Origin: Campylobacter devanensis
GTDB lineage: Bacteria > Campylobacterota > Campylobacteria > Campylobacterales > Campylobacteraceae
NCBI RefSeq assembly: GCF_002139915.1
Contig: NZ_CP018788.1
Coordinates: forward strand, 620,001 to 684,000
DNA: 64,000 nt
Reading direction: 5' to 3'
Part shown: one piece after another, positions 46,792-56,242 of the stretch
Position numbering within the stretch: the stretch's first letter is position 1
Layout: each line of letters starts with the position of its first letter
Program-made: the position numbers and the translations under genes
The notes under the pieces: generated by a model
What the model saw: the letters and a program-made list of their open reading frames with translations, nothing else
Database searches by the model: none
Told to the model about the DNA's origin: nothing

Positions 46792-49200
46792 TTATGATAC
46801 TAATGCTTTCTTGATATCAGTCTCAAAATTATTCAACCAAACCAATTTCTTATTGCTTTCTTCAATAGCCTTTTCCAGCTCCTTTTCACTACCTAATTTA
46901 GCATCTAAATCATCCATTTTTTTCTGAATTGCTATATTGACAGCATCGAAAGCTTCTTTGAAATTATTTTTTAGTTTTCTTTCTTCTTCGATAGATTGTT
47001 CTAATGCTAACTTTTGAGCATGCTGCGTAACTTTTTCAAAATACTCTTGACCTTTATCCATTGCTAATCTTCCTAGATCTACATATTTGCGTTTTTCATA
47101 GTCTGTAACCTCTACATCATACTCTTCATTAACAGGGACTTCATACTCTTCATAATCCTCGTCATACCCCCAATCATCATTACCAAAAATAGAGCCAAAC
47201 CCTCTCATGAGACCGCCAAAGAATCCACCTTGAGCTTTTTTTACTTTTTTAGTTTTGGTTTGATATACGGTTCTTGTTCTTGTTTCTATGTGGGTTCCCA
47301 CCTCCTCTGTAATTGTTTCTTCATAATCAGAAGAATCAGCCTCAAAAGAAATAGTTACCAAACTTCCCAAAATGGCAGCCGGATTTACATCATGTTTAAA
47401 TGCACTTCCAACTAAATCAACCACATATCTATTATACTCATCAACATACTTGCCTGCTTCATCACCTATTTTTGTATTTAACAACATTTCTATATCAATA
47501 GCAAATTTATTACCAAATTCTTCTATTTCATTTTTTAAAATTCCTATTTTTATTTTGGCTTCATTGGTAGGTAGGTTTCCTTTATATTTTCTAGTTAATA
47601 TATCTAAAAACTCTCTAGTTTTCTTACCAGTTAGCTTTTCAAGGTCTCTTTTTACATCATCACTTACACTAAGAGCATCTATTCTAGCTTTTAACTCATC
47701 GCTTTTCTTACCGTTGCTAAGCTGAGCGTTGATTTCATTTATCGCTTTTCTGGTTTTTTCTATTTTACTCTTACTCGAGTTTAGCCTGCTCAGCTCTTTA
47801 GCTTCAATTTCTAGATTTTTTACAATCGTGCTAAATGAATGCAAAATCTCTGTAATTTTTTTAGGTAAAGCATATTTTTCCAAATGCTCACTAATAGCAG
47901 CCTCCACAGCTGGAATTCCTGTGTAGATCAAAGCTTCTTCTTTTTCGCTATTGTGCTCTTTTGCAGCTTTTAATTGTTCGTTTATTTTAGCTCTAGCCGA
48001 ATCTGAGAGTGGAGCAAAGTCTGAAAAATGATAATTTGGTTCATCTACGAACAAAGCAACATCTCCGCGCAAACTTGACTTCTCTTTAGAAGAAAGTGTT
48101 TCACCATTTAAATCTTGTCTAATTAGTTTTGCCAACCTTGATGCACAGGGGAAAATTTTTGGATCTTTTATACCTTCTTTTTCTAGATATTTTTTTGTAT
48201 CTTCTATTTTTTTAGCTATTGTTTCTCCCTTTTCTGGGTCAAATTCATCTGCCTTATTTAACACAAAAATAAACCTATCACTTCCTTCTCTACCACCACT
48301 TCTCATGGCTTCCGATATATCTTTTAGTAAATTGCGATCATCTTGTATTTCAAGCTGGGTAGCGTTTAATATATACAAAACCATAGGCTTATAATCAGCA
48401 TCTTTTATCAATTTATAAGTATGTTTTTCGTGTTCTTTTGTTCTACTATTATTTGGCCCTGGAGTGTCTGAGAGTATGAGATTTAGACCATCGGTAGAAA
48501 TTCCAGATATTTTGCCTTTTATATTTATATAAGCTGTATTTGGATTATTATTAAGGATATTCATATCATCTAGACCTAAAGGATCTTTGCTATCTAAAAG
48601 ATTCATATCAGCGTCATAGCTTGTAGCGCTATAATGATCTATATTTGTATTATAAATCTTAGCTATGGTAGCAGTTGTCGCTTCATTTCTAGCTGGTAAT
48701 AATTCTCTACCAAGCATTGCATTTATTAAAGTAGATTTTCCACTTGACATTGTAGCTACAACTGCAATTTCATATTCTTGATCTTGAGCCTTTTGAAAAT
48801 TCCTATCTATATTGGCATTGTTTTTTAGCTCTTCAAACGGACAACTATCTTCTTTGACTCTGCTATAAATATCATTTAGCTTTTTAAGCTTTTGGCTTAC
48901 GTTTGAGTTGGTTGCTATTGATTTTTGTATGTTTGCCTTAAAAGTGATTTTAAATCCATCACTGTTTTGCTCATTGTATGCTTCTACAGCATCTTCCATT
49001 GTTTCGCAGTCGCGCTCTAATGCGCTAAGTTCTACGCAAACATTAGAATTTTCATTTTTTACAACTTCTATTAAAAAGTCATTGCACCATTTATCTAAAG
49101 GGATTTTTCCAAATTTTGGTGCAAAAAAATCCTTCATGCTGCCATCAGCACAACTTGCCTCCATCCTATAAGCATCATAGCTTAACTTAATCTCTTTCAT
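46792..49200 (-). CDS. Large dynamin-like GTPase
   Basis: An 802-residue GTPase. G1 ATMSSGKST (149-157, first Gly replaced by Ala), switch I LPARNEATTATI (168-179), G3 DTPG (245-248), G4 NKAD (315-318). The dynamin-style order is followed by long coiled-coil helices and a Gly/Phe-rich amphipathic loop, GGFFGGLMRGFGSIFG, flanked by charged sequence, which could insert in membrane as a paddle. The start overlaps the upstream GTPase stop (ATGA) behind AGGAGG. Paired bacterial dynamins in C. jejuni tether membranes as heteromers; a similar pairing is likely here. Confidence 0.83.
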   Translation of the reverse strand: MKEIKLSYDAYRMEASCADGSMKDFFAPKFGKIPLDKWCNDFLIEVVKNENSNVCVELSALERDCETMEDAVEAYNEQNSDGFKITFKANIQKSIATNSNVSQKLKKLNDIYSRVKEDSCPFEELKNNANIDRNFQKAQDQEYEIAVVATMSSGKSTLINAMLGRELLPARNEATTATIAKIYNTNIDHYSATSYDADMNLLDSKDPLGLDDMNILNNNPNTAYINIKGKISGISTDGLNLILSDTPGPNNSRTKEHEKHTYKLIKDADYKPMVLYILNATQLEIQDDRNLLKDISEAMRSGGREGSDRFIFVLNKADEFDPEKGETIAKKIEDTKKYLEKEGIKDPKIFPCASRLAKLIRQDLNGETLSSKEKSSLRGDVALFVDEPNYHFSDFAPLSDSARAKINEQLKAAKEHNSEKEEALIYTGIPAVEAAISEHLEKYALPKKITEILHSFSTIVKNLEIEAKELSRLNSSKSKIEKTRKAINEINAQLSNGKKSDELKARIDALSVSDDVKRDLEKLTGKKTREFLDILTRKYKGNLPTNEAKIKIGILKNEIEEFGNKFAIDIEMLLNTKIGDEAGKYVDEYNRYVVDLVGSAFKHDVNPAAILGSLVTISFEADSSDYEETITEEVGTHIETRTRTVYQTKTKKVKKAQGGFFGGLMRGFGSIFGNDDWGYDEDYEEYEVPVNEEYDVEVTDYEKRKYVDLGRLAMDKGQEYFEKVTQHAQKLALEQSIEEERKLKNNFKEAFDAVNIAIQKKMDDLDAKLGSEKELEKAIEESNKKLVWLNNFETDIKKALVS

Positions 49201-50594
49201 TTTGTTCCTCCTAGTAGCTTTTCTATTTCATTTTCTAAGACTGTTAGCCCAGAGTTATTTAAAGCCTTTTTAATATCGTTTTTAGAGAATACTTCTCTGC
49301 CTACAGTGATTTCTGTGTCATCATCGCAAGAACACTTAAATCCGGTCTTAGTTAGATCCGTATTTTCTATAAAATACTCAAAAAGAGAGCCAAAAGAAGC
49401 TCTTTCAGATGCGCTAAACTTATCTGCATCACCTTTTAAAGCCATTTTAAAAAGCCTAGCTGCCTTTGATGATATAGGAAAAATTTTAGAGTCTTTATTG
49501 TATCCTATATCTACAATTTGTTTTCTAAAATCTTCTATGATTTTTTTCATGCTTTCTTTTTCAGTATCTATGCTATCAGCCTTATTTAGCACAAAAATCG
49601 TAAATGGTGCTCCTAATTTTAATAGATCCTTTAAAAGCTTTTCTTCATCAGTCGTACCTAATTGCTCGGCATTTGCTACGTATATAATGGCATCCATTTT
49701 ATTTTGACTTAAAAAATTCATAGTTATTTTTCTATGGTTGTCATTGCCACTATTATTTATACCAGGAGTGTCATGAACGGCTACAACTATATTATTATTG
49801 CTTATATTATCCAAATCTGACTCTAGAATCATATGATCGGCTTCTGAGTTCCACTTATTAATAGTTACTGTATCCATATTATCACCAATAGCATATATGT
49901 GATCATTTTTTACTGCTACACCAATCATATTTTTTGCGTTGTCATAGTCGTATACGCTAGTAATACAAGCAGTAGTAGCTTCGTTTCTAGCTGGCAAAAA
50001 ATCATTTCCCAAAAGAGCATTTACAAAGGTAGATTTGCCGCAACTCATATTTGCACATATTCCAATGTGTTTAACTTTTGTTTGTTTATATTTATTGTGT
50101 GAGTCTTTAAAATTTACATGTTCCACAAAAGATTTCAATATTCTTTCATTTTTAATTCTACCATGATCTTTTGCATACTCTAAAGCAAGAGCAAAATTCT
50201 TTTTAGAAAAACACAGCTTTTTTGCAACAACACTTTTGTCTTCTTCTTTTAGTGTATTTATATTTAAAAGCTCTAAAGCGTGTAATAGCTGTGATACCAA
50301 TACAAACCTATAATCAACCTTATTTCCAAGGATAAGCTTATTTTTTATCTTTTTAATAGACAATTTGATATCAGAATCTAAATCTATATTATGTCTTAGT
50401 TTTGCATACTGATGCAAACTACCACTATGTGTTTTTAGCATATCATTTAGCAAAACGCAATATGCATGGAAATAATATTTACTTAAATCTTTTTTCTTAT
50501 AGGAAAATTTTTGCCCCAAGACAAACTCAGTGTAATTCATAAACTCAAAAATATTTTGAAATGAATCTTTTTTGCATTTGCATTTAACTAGCAT
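49197..50594 (-). CDS. Small dynamin-like GTPase partner
   Basis: A 465-residue GTPase, first gene of the operon. A helical N-terminal domain (1-170, Cys/Lys-rich start), G1 ANMSCGKST (181-189, again Ala for the first Gly), switch LPARNEATTACI closely matching the large GTPase, G3 DTPG (275-278), G4 NKAD (337-340), and a short C-terminus with CSCDDD. It lacks the long stalk and paddle, so it probably acts with the 802-residue partner. A TATAAT lies 44 bases upstream on the minus strand and a nine-base C tract (minus strand) sits just beyond it. Confidence 0.82.
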   Translation of the reverse strand: MLVKCKCKKDSFQNIFEFMNYTEFVLGQKFSYKKKDLSKYYFHAYCVLLNDMLKTHSGSLHQYAKLRHNIDLDSDIKLSIKKIKNKLILGNKVDYRFVLVSQLLHALELLNINTLKEEDKSVVAKKLCFSKKNFALALEYAKDHGRIKNERILKSFVEHVNFKDSHNKYKQTKVKHIGICANMSCGKSTFVNALLGNDFLPARNEATTACITSVYDYDNAKNMIGVAVKNDHIYAIGDNMDTVTINKWNSEADHMILESDLDNISNNNIVVAVHDTPGINNSGNDNHRKITMNFLSQNKMDAIIYVANAEQLGTTDEEKLLKDLLKLGAPFTIFVLNKADSIDTEKESMKKIIEDFRKQIVDIGYNKDSKIFPISSKAARLFKMALKGDADKFSASERASFGSLFEYFIENTDLTKTGFKCSCDDDTEITVGREVFSKNDIKKALNNSGLTVLENEIEKLLGGTK

Positions 50595-50637
50595 TTATTA
50601 AAAAACTTTCTTTTTAAAGGGAAATATAAACTTGGTT

Positions 50638-50683
50638 ATTATAAGAAAAAGTGCTAAAATAAAATTAAAAAATAGGGGGGGGG
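50638..50683 (-). promoter_or_regulatory. Operon promoter with adjacent C9 homopolymer
   Basis: Read on the minus strand: nine Cs (plus-strand G run 50675-50683), a 31-base T-rich spacer, then a perfect TATAAT (plus 50638-50643) and the GTPase start codon 43 bases later. The tract would lie around -38 to -46 relative to the start of transcription. Slippage of such tracts is the common phase-variation mechanism of Campylobacter. Confidence 0.55.
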
Positions 50684-51110
50684 TAACGCTTTTCATAAAT
50701 TTCCTTAAACCAAATTTTGAATCGAAAATTATAACAAAAATAGATAAAAATTTTCTTATTTTATAATAAAAATTGGGGATAATATAGATATTTTATTGAA
50801 ATTTGGGGTGGTGGTTGGGCTGATAAAATTAGATTTTGTTTTAAAAGTTTACTTTGGAGATATCTAGAATTTTAATTCTTGGGGATTTGGGATTTAAAAG
50901 ATATTAAAGAATTTAGAAGAGTTTTTTAAAAAAAGGTAAAGCTTTAAAATCTTTAAAAACTATCAAAGATTTTAAACCCCCAAAAGGTTTTTAAAGTTTA
51001 AAAAGCTTTAAAAAACCCATATAATATAAATAAGATTTCTAAAATTCAAATAATCTTTAAAAACCCAAAGGCTTTTAAAGATTAAAATATTTTAGAATTC
51101 AAATTGTAGA
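50684..51110. other. Gene-free stretch rich in overlapping inverted repeats
   Basis: Nothing coding is seen. From 50938 to 51083 several AT-rich inverted repeats overlap: AAAATCTTT / AAAGATTTT around 50947-50974, CTTTAAAAAC / GTTTTTAAAG spanning to about 50997, and a 14-bp stem with one mismatch (51052-51065 with 51070-51083). The last lies 28 bases past the stop of the autotransporter remnant on the minus strand and may be its terminator. Confidence 0.5.
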
Positions 51111-52990
51111 TTAGAATTCAAATTTAAGATTTGCTATACCATTGATACCTTGTCTTTTGCCTAAGTGGCCAAATAGACCTACATCTACACTAAAGCCTCT
51201 ATTAGCATCGATACTTAGACCAGCTTCTAGCAGCATAGCAGAAGCACCACTTAAAGTAGGTGAATCCACAGCCAATCCATATGAGTATACATCCGCATTA
51301 CCTTTAAACTCATAATCCAAAGCCGCATCAGCATAAGGTGAGAGTTTTAAGTTGCTAGTAGGATATAGACTACTTTATATCTAGTACCAGTTATTAGTTT
51401 GTGAGATTCGACAGCTTTAAACTCATATGGTATATACATGATTTCTACTTCATTACCAGCTAGGTTATTATATCGATATTTAGCATATATATCAAGAGCT
51501 TGATTATATATCTTAAACTCATACCCAGCACCCACATGGATACCAAAGTAGTTTGTATCCATATCATATTTAGCGTGTTTTCCATTGCTAGTAATATTGG
51601 TATTTTCATATCTATTGTAGTTTTTACCAAATCTAGCAGAACCCTCTATATATGGTCTAGATGCCGTAGTGCTACCAAAGTCATATCTAGCTAGTAAACT
51701 AGCACCGATATATTTGCTATCACCATCACCTACATTGCTTGCTGCTATGCTGATGGTTTTAGCACCACTAGTATTACCTTCTAGGGTTACTGGGTTCTTG
51801 GTATTTATGTTTAGGGTATTCCACTATTACTAGTTTTATCACCTACTTGGATATTACCAGTTACTTTAGTCAGGTTACCTGATAGGGTTATTGTATTGTT
51901 GCTACCTTGGATCTTTTGTGTTGATTCATTATAACCACCATAGATATTACCATCTACATTGCCATTAGCAGTGATTTGGTTGCCACTAGTTTGGCCATTA
52001 GGATCTAAGATTTGACCACCTATAATATCACCTTGGGTGTCACCAGCTACGCTTATTATGTTATTGCTAGCTGAACCACTATCTGTTTTACCACCGATTA
52101 CTGTGCCACCTACATTACCAGCTACTTTTATGTTGTTGTTTTCAGAGCTGATTTTACCTTCACCGCCAGTTACATTGCCAGTTACACTTCCGCCGATGAT
52201 AATATTGTTTTTATTTGCGGTGCCTTGGGTGCTTTGACCACCGATTATTGCTCCAGCGCTATCTCCGCTGATTAATATATTATTATCACTAGCGTCAATT
52301 TGACCTATACCACCAGTTATACTAGTACCAGCACTCACACTACCAGCGATATTTAATTCGTTTTGGTTTGCGGTTCCTTGGGCGCTTGTACCGCCAATAA
52401 TTTCTGAAATCTGTGGCTCCATCTTTAATTATTACATTATTGTCATTTACAGAACCATTGTCGTCATAAACCCGCCACCCATGACATATGTAGATTTTAC
52501 ATTTGTGCCTTCTCCAGAGATGATTATAGTATTTCTACTTGCACTTGAATTGACATTTCCATGTGCGCCAGTATATCCGGCACCTATATTGGCGGTGCTT
52601 GGTCTTTTGTCTGGTCTAGGTCCTCCTACTGATGATCCACCAGATATTCTATTTCATTTTCATCAGCTTTTCTAGAGCCTATAAAAGCGGCATAGAGACT
52701 GTAGCTGGTAACATTAGTTTTACTTCTTATAATTATGCTCTGTCCAGTTACCTCGGTAGTTTGATCTGTTTTAGGGAAAAGAATAATAGTATTTGTTGTG
52801 TTTTTTGTCGCTTATAATACATGTTTTGTTGTTGTTAGTCATTTGGCAATAAGACTTGCCATCAGAGAAACTAGCAGAGTATAGGACAACAATTGCGATT
52901 GATGATAGTAAGATTTTGGGATTGTTTAGTTTTTTAGAATGTGTGGGTAGTAGCGGAATTTGCTACTATAGTAGTCTTTAGTCCTTTCAT
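51111..52990 (-). pseudogene. Autotransporter (type V secreted) gene, degraded by multiple frameshifts
   Basis: Minus-strand remnant. ATG at 52990 follows AGGAG; a hydrophobic signal-like stretch (ILLSSIAIVVLYSASFS) is reached only after a frameshift. The passenger (longest open piece 51811-52422) is built of GG-containing repeats of roughly 26 residues (pattern N-I-x-GSV-x-G-x-x-GG). The C-terminal beta-barrel pieces (GIHVGAGYEFKIYNQ, YIEGSARFGKNYN) end in the outer-membrane Phe motif NLKFEF at 51114. At least six frame changes are needed to read it through, so a working product is very unlikely. Confidence 0.8.
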
Positions 52991-53296
52991 TTTTTCTCCT
53001 TATTAGTAAAATTTAGGCGGGATTATAGCAAAAAATGAAAAAATTTACTTATTTTTATAATTAAATATAAAAATTTATTTTTTGATAAGGATTAAAAACA
53101 ATTTTTTATATTTAAATTTAAAATCTTTTATTTGATTTTATGGGTGTTTAATGGGTGAGAGTAAATAAAATGAGATATGAAAATTTAAATTTAAAATATA
53201 GATTTGAATTTTTGTGATTGGAATTTTGTTTTTAATATTTTTTGTGAATATTTTAGCAATTTGTGAAAGTTTAAGAAAAGTATTAAAATGGGGTGA

Positions 53297-53383
53297 TGGT
53301 GCCTGAGGTCGGACTCGAACCGACACAGGGTTGCCCCTACTAGATTTTGAGTCTAGCGCGTCTACCAGTTTCACCACTCAGGC
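53297..53383 (-). tRNA. tRNA-Leu (anticodon CAA)
   Basis: Long-variable-arm (class II) tRNA of 87 bases. Acceptor GCCTGAG pairs with CTCAGGC, the CCA end is encoded, the anticodon stem CTAGA/TCTAG encloses the loop CTCAAAA, giving CAA, and the T-arm is GTCGGTTCGAGTCCGAC. It lies between the autotransporter remnant and radA, with its 3' end facing the accessory region. Confidence 0.95.
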
Positions 53384-53435
53384 TTAAAAAGAGTAAAATT
53401 ATAGCTCAATTTAGATTAAAATATTATAAATTTAG

Positions 53436-54776
53436 CTACATCCATTCTAAAACTTGGGTTATTTCTTTGGCTACGAATGTTTTTATAGGGTAGGTTTCTA
53501 GTGGTTTGTTTGGAGTGATGGCGTTTTTGAATTTTTGAAATACGGCTTCTTTTAGTCTTGCATCAAGGTTAAAAATTTCTCTAATCTCTCCATTTAAACT
53601 AAGCTCACCGATAAATACGCTCTCTTTAGATATTGGGCGGTTGCGAAAGCTAGATATTATCGCAGCAACTACGGCTAAATCACAGGCTGGTTCGTTGATT
53701 TTTACTCCGCCTGTAACATTGATAAAAACATCATAATGACCAAGTGGAATCTCAAGCTTACGTTCTAAAAGTGCTAAAATCATATCTAAGCGATTTTTAT
53801 CAAATCCAGTTGAGATTCTTTTTGGGTAGCTGCTTTCACATACTAAGGCTTGAATTTCTACTACTAACGCACGACTTCCTTCCATTGTTACAGTAATAGC
53901 TGAGCCACTAACGGCATTGCCACGAGTAAAAAATTTGCTACTGATATCTTTAGCGCTTACTAGCCCATTACTTCTCATCTCAAAGATACCAACCTCGCTA
54001 GTTGTTCCAAAGCGGTTTTTAATCCCTCTTAAAATTCTAAGCTCTTTGCTGCTATCGCCTTCAAAATATAATACTACATCTACCATATGCTCCAAAATTC
54101 TAGGCCCAGCTATAGAGCCTTCTTTGGTTATATGGCCAATGATAAATATAGCTATATCCTCTTTTTTGGCTAACCTCATTAGTTCAAATGTAATCTCTCT
54201 AACTTGCGATATAGAGCCTGGTGCGGAGCTAATCTTATCACTATATAAAGTCTGGATAGAGTCTATAACTATAGCTTTATACTCATTTTTAGCCACTTCA
54301 GCTAGTATAGATGAAAGATCAATCTCAGTAAGCAAAAATAGATTATCGCTATTAGCATTTAGGCGATCGGCTCTTAATTTGATCTGACTAGCACTCTCTT
54401 CGCCGCTGACATATAAGACTTTTTGATTATCATTAGCTAAATTTGAAGCAATTTTAAGCAGTAGAGTAGATTTGCCAATACCAGGGCTTCCGCCGATTAA
54501 AACTAGCGAACCACTTACTACTCCACCACCTAATACAAGGTCAAGCTCATTATCGCCGGTGGATTTGCGTTTTATCTGTTCTATTTGAATTTGAGATATT
54601 GGAGTTGCGTTATTTATAGTTTTAGTTAGTTTTGCTAATTCTTGGCTTGCTTTTATTTGCTCATTACTAAGCTCTATAAAACTCTCCCAAGCACCACATT
54701 GAGGACATTTTCCCATCCATTTACTCTGCTGATTTCCACACGCTTCACATTCAAATAGAGTTTTTAACTTTGCCAT
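53436..54776 (-). CDS. radA: DNA repair protein RadA
   Basis: RecA-related helicase that promotes branch migration in recombination. The 446-residue protein has an N-terminal C4 zinc finger (FECEACG...KCPQCGAW), Walker A GGSPGIGKST, the RadA signature KNRFGTT, and a C-terminal Lon-protease-like domain (DVFINVTGGVKI). Eight bases separate it from ftsY upstream on the same strand. Same order as C. jejuni (Cj1205c-Cj1206c). Confidence 0.96.
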   Translation of the reverse strand: MAKLKTLFECEACGNQQSKWMGKCPQCGAWESFIELSNEQIKASQELAKLTKTINNATPISQIQIEQIKRKSTGDNELDLVLGGGVVSGSLVLIGGSPGIGKSTLLLKIASNLANDNQKVLYVSGEESASQIKLRADRLNANSDNLFLLTEIDLSSILAEVAKNEYKAIVIDSIQTLYSDKISSAPGSISQVREITFELMRLAKKEDIAIFIIGHITKEGSIAGPRILEHMVDVVLYFEGDSSKELRILRGIKNRFGTTSEVGIFEMRSNGLVSAKDISSKFFTRGNAVSGSAITVTMEGSRALVVEIQALVCESSYPKRISTGFDKNRLDMILALLERKLEIPLGHYDVFINVTGGVKINEPACDLAVVAAIISSFRNRPISKESVFIGELSLNGEIREIFNLDARLKEAVFQKFKNAITPNKPLETYPIKTFVAKEITQVLEWM

Positions 54777-54784
54777 TTTTATTT

Positions 54785-55645
54785 TTAAAATATAGCATCG
54801 CAGATAGTATCTACGAACTCTTTTGGATTAAATTTAATTAAATCGTCTTTGCTCTCGCCAACACCAATGTATAAAATAGGCAATTCAAGCTCTCTAGCAA
54901 TTCCAAATAATGCACCGCCTTTAGCAGTACCATCAAGCTTAGTGATTATTACTCCATCGACCTTTATAATCTCATTGAATGCCTTAGCCTGAGCAACTCC
55001 AGCACTTCCTTGTGTACCATCTAATATTAGAATTTTTTGATGTGGAGCGCCACTTAGGGCTTTATCGCTGATTCTTGAGATCTTTTCTAGCTCACTTGCT
55101 AGGTTTTTTTGATTTTGTAATCTTCCAGCTGTATCGATAATCGCATAATCCATCCCTTTAGCCACAGCAGAGCTAATGGTATCATAAGCCACAGCGGCCG
55201 GGTCGTGGCCTTGATTTGAAGCAATTATTGGCACTTCTAATCTGGTTGCCCATTGGCGTAGTTGTTCTATTGCACCAGCTCTAAATGTATCACTAGCACC
55301 CAAAATAACACTTTTTGAATTTGATTTAAATAAATTTGCTAATTTGGCTATTGTAGTTGTTTTGCCAGCACCATTTACGCCCAATATCATCATAACAAAT
55401 GGCTTAGCTTCTATGCTTTTGCTATCATACATAAAGTATGTTTGCATAACTCTAGATAGATCAGCTTTATCAACTATTTCACGTGGTGGAAGGTAATATA
55501 TAATCTCTTGTACTATTTCATATGGCACATCTGCTTCTAATAAAAGCTCTTCAAGAATATCTTTAGTAATTTTTTTATCTGCTGGTTTAGAACCAGTAAA
55601 GGCACTTATGGTCTTTTCAAGACCTTTTTTAAGGAAGCTAAACAT
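54785..55645 (-). CDS. ftsY: Signal recognition particle receptor FtsY
   Basis: SRP-type GTPase that docks ribosome-nascent chains at the membrane. The 286-residue protein consists almost only of the NG domain: GVNGAGKTTTIAKLA (G1), DTFRAGAIEQLRQW, DTAGRLQNQ (G3), TKLDGTAKGG (G4) and GVGESKDDL near the end. The acidic A domain of E. coli FtsY is missing, as is usual in Campylobacter. Its start overlaps the end of the thioredoxin-like gene by one base. Confidence 0.96.
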   Translation of the reverse strand: MFSFLKKGLEKTISAFTGSKPADKKITKDILEELLLEADVPYEIVQEIIYYLPPREIVDKADLSRVMQTYFMYDSKSIEAKPFVMMILGVNGAGKTTTIAKLANLFKSNSKSVILGASDTFRAGAIEQLRQWATRLEVPIIASNQGHDPAAVAYDTISSAVAKGMDYAIIDTAGRLQNQKNLASELEKISRISDKALSGAPHQKILILDGTQGSAGVAQAKAFNEIIKVDGVIITKLDGTAKGGALFGIARELELPILYIGVGESKDDLIKFNPKEFVDTICDAIF

Positions 55646-56187
55646 TATTTAATCACCTTTTTAATATCATTTTCAAGCATTTCAATAGGCACCAATCCGC
55701 TATAAGATGTAGCAAATTTGCCATTTGGATAGTATAAAATGCTAAAGGGAATTCCAACTACACCGCCAAGCGATGAGATTAGATACTCATTTTCCTTGGT
55801 ATAGGCAATTGGATAGTTGATATTGAACAACTCTTTAAATTCATTTGCTTGTTCTAGACTTATCTCATCAACTGATACTCCAATGACTTGAAGCTTATCT
55901 TTAAATTTATCTTGAAGCGATACAAGATATGGAATTTCTATTTTGCATGGAGGGCACCAAGTAGCAAAGAAATTTAAAAATACTGCCTTATCTTTAATAT
56001 CAATATCATATCCATCATTACGCTTTTGTATATTAAGTTCTGTGCCATCGTTTAATGGGAGTTTAAATGGTTTTGAGTAGTCAGCTTGCATAACTGATGG
56101 CGTAGATGGTTCTTTGTCATTTTTATCATCGCAGCCAGTAAAAAATACTAGCAAGGCTGCTACTAAAAAGATTTTAAATTTCATCAT
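55645..56187 (-). CDS. TlpA-like thioredoxin-fold lipoprotein
   Basis: A 180-residue exported protein with a lipoprotein signal (FLVAALLVFFTGC, lipid-modified Cys) and a TlpA/ResA thioredoxin domain with active site FATWCPPCKIEIPYL. A cis-Pro loop (GIPFSILY) follows. It likely reduces periplasmic disulfides, perhaps for cytochrome c maturation. It is followed with a one-base overlap by ftsY and is divergent from the cyclo-ligase gene, as in C. jejuni (Cj1207c). Confidence 0.88.
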   Translation of the reverse strand: MMKFKIFLVAALLVFFTGCDDKNDKEPSTPSVMQADYSKPFKLPLNDGTELNIQKRNDGYDIDIKDKAVFLNFFATWCPPCKIEIPYLVSLQDKFKDKLQVIGVSVDEISLEQANEFKELFNINYPIAYTKENEYLISSLGGVVGIPFSILYYPNGKFATSYSGLVPIEMLENDIKKVIK

Positions 56188-56202
56188 ATTTTCCTAATTT
56201 TT

Positions 56203-56211
56203 TGGTAAAAT
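56203..56211 (+). promoter_or_regulatory. Predicted extended -10 promoter of cyclo-ligase/RNase Y unit
   Basis: TGGTAAAAT after a T-run, 31 bases before the ATG at 56243, similar in form to the acnB promoter. Confidence 0.4.
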
Positions 56212-56242
56212 GTTGCAATTATACTAAATAAAGATTAATATT

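Noticed and set aside
53138-53377. Minus-strand 79-codon frame starting MVKLVDALDSKSSRGNP
   Set aside because: It is a translation of the tRNA-Leu gene and its flank, a well-known false gene call.
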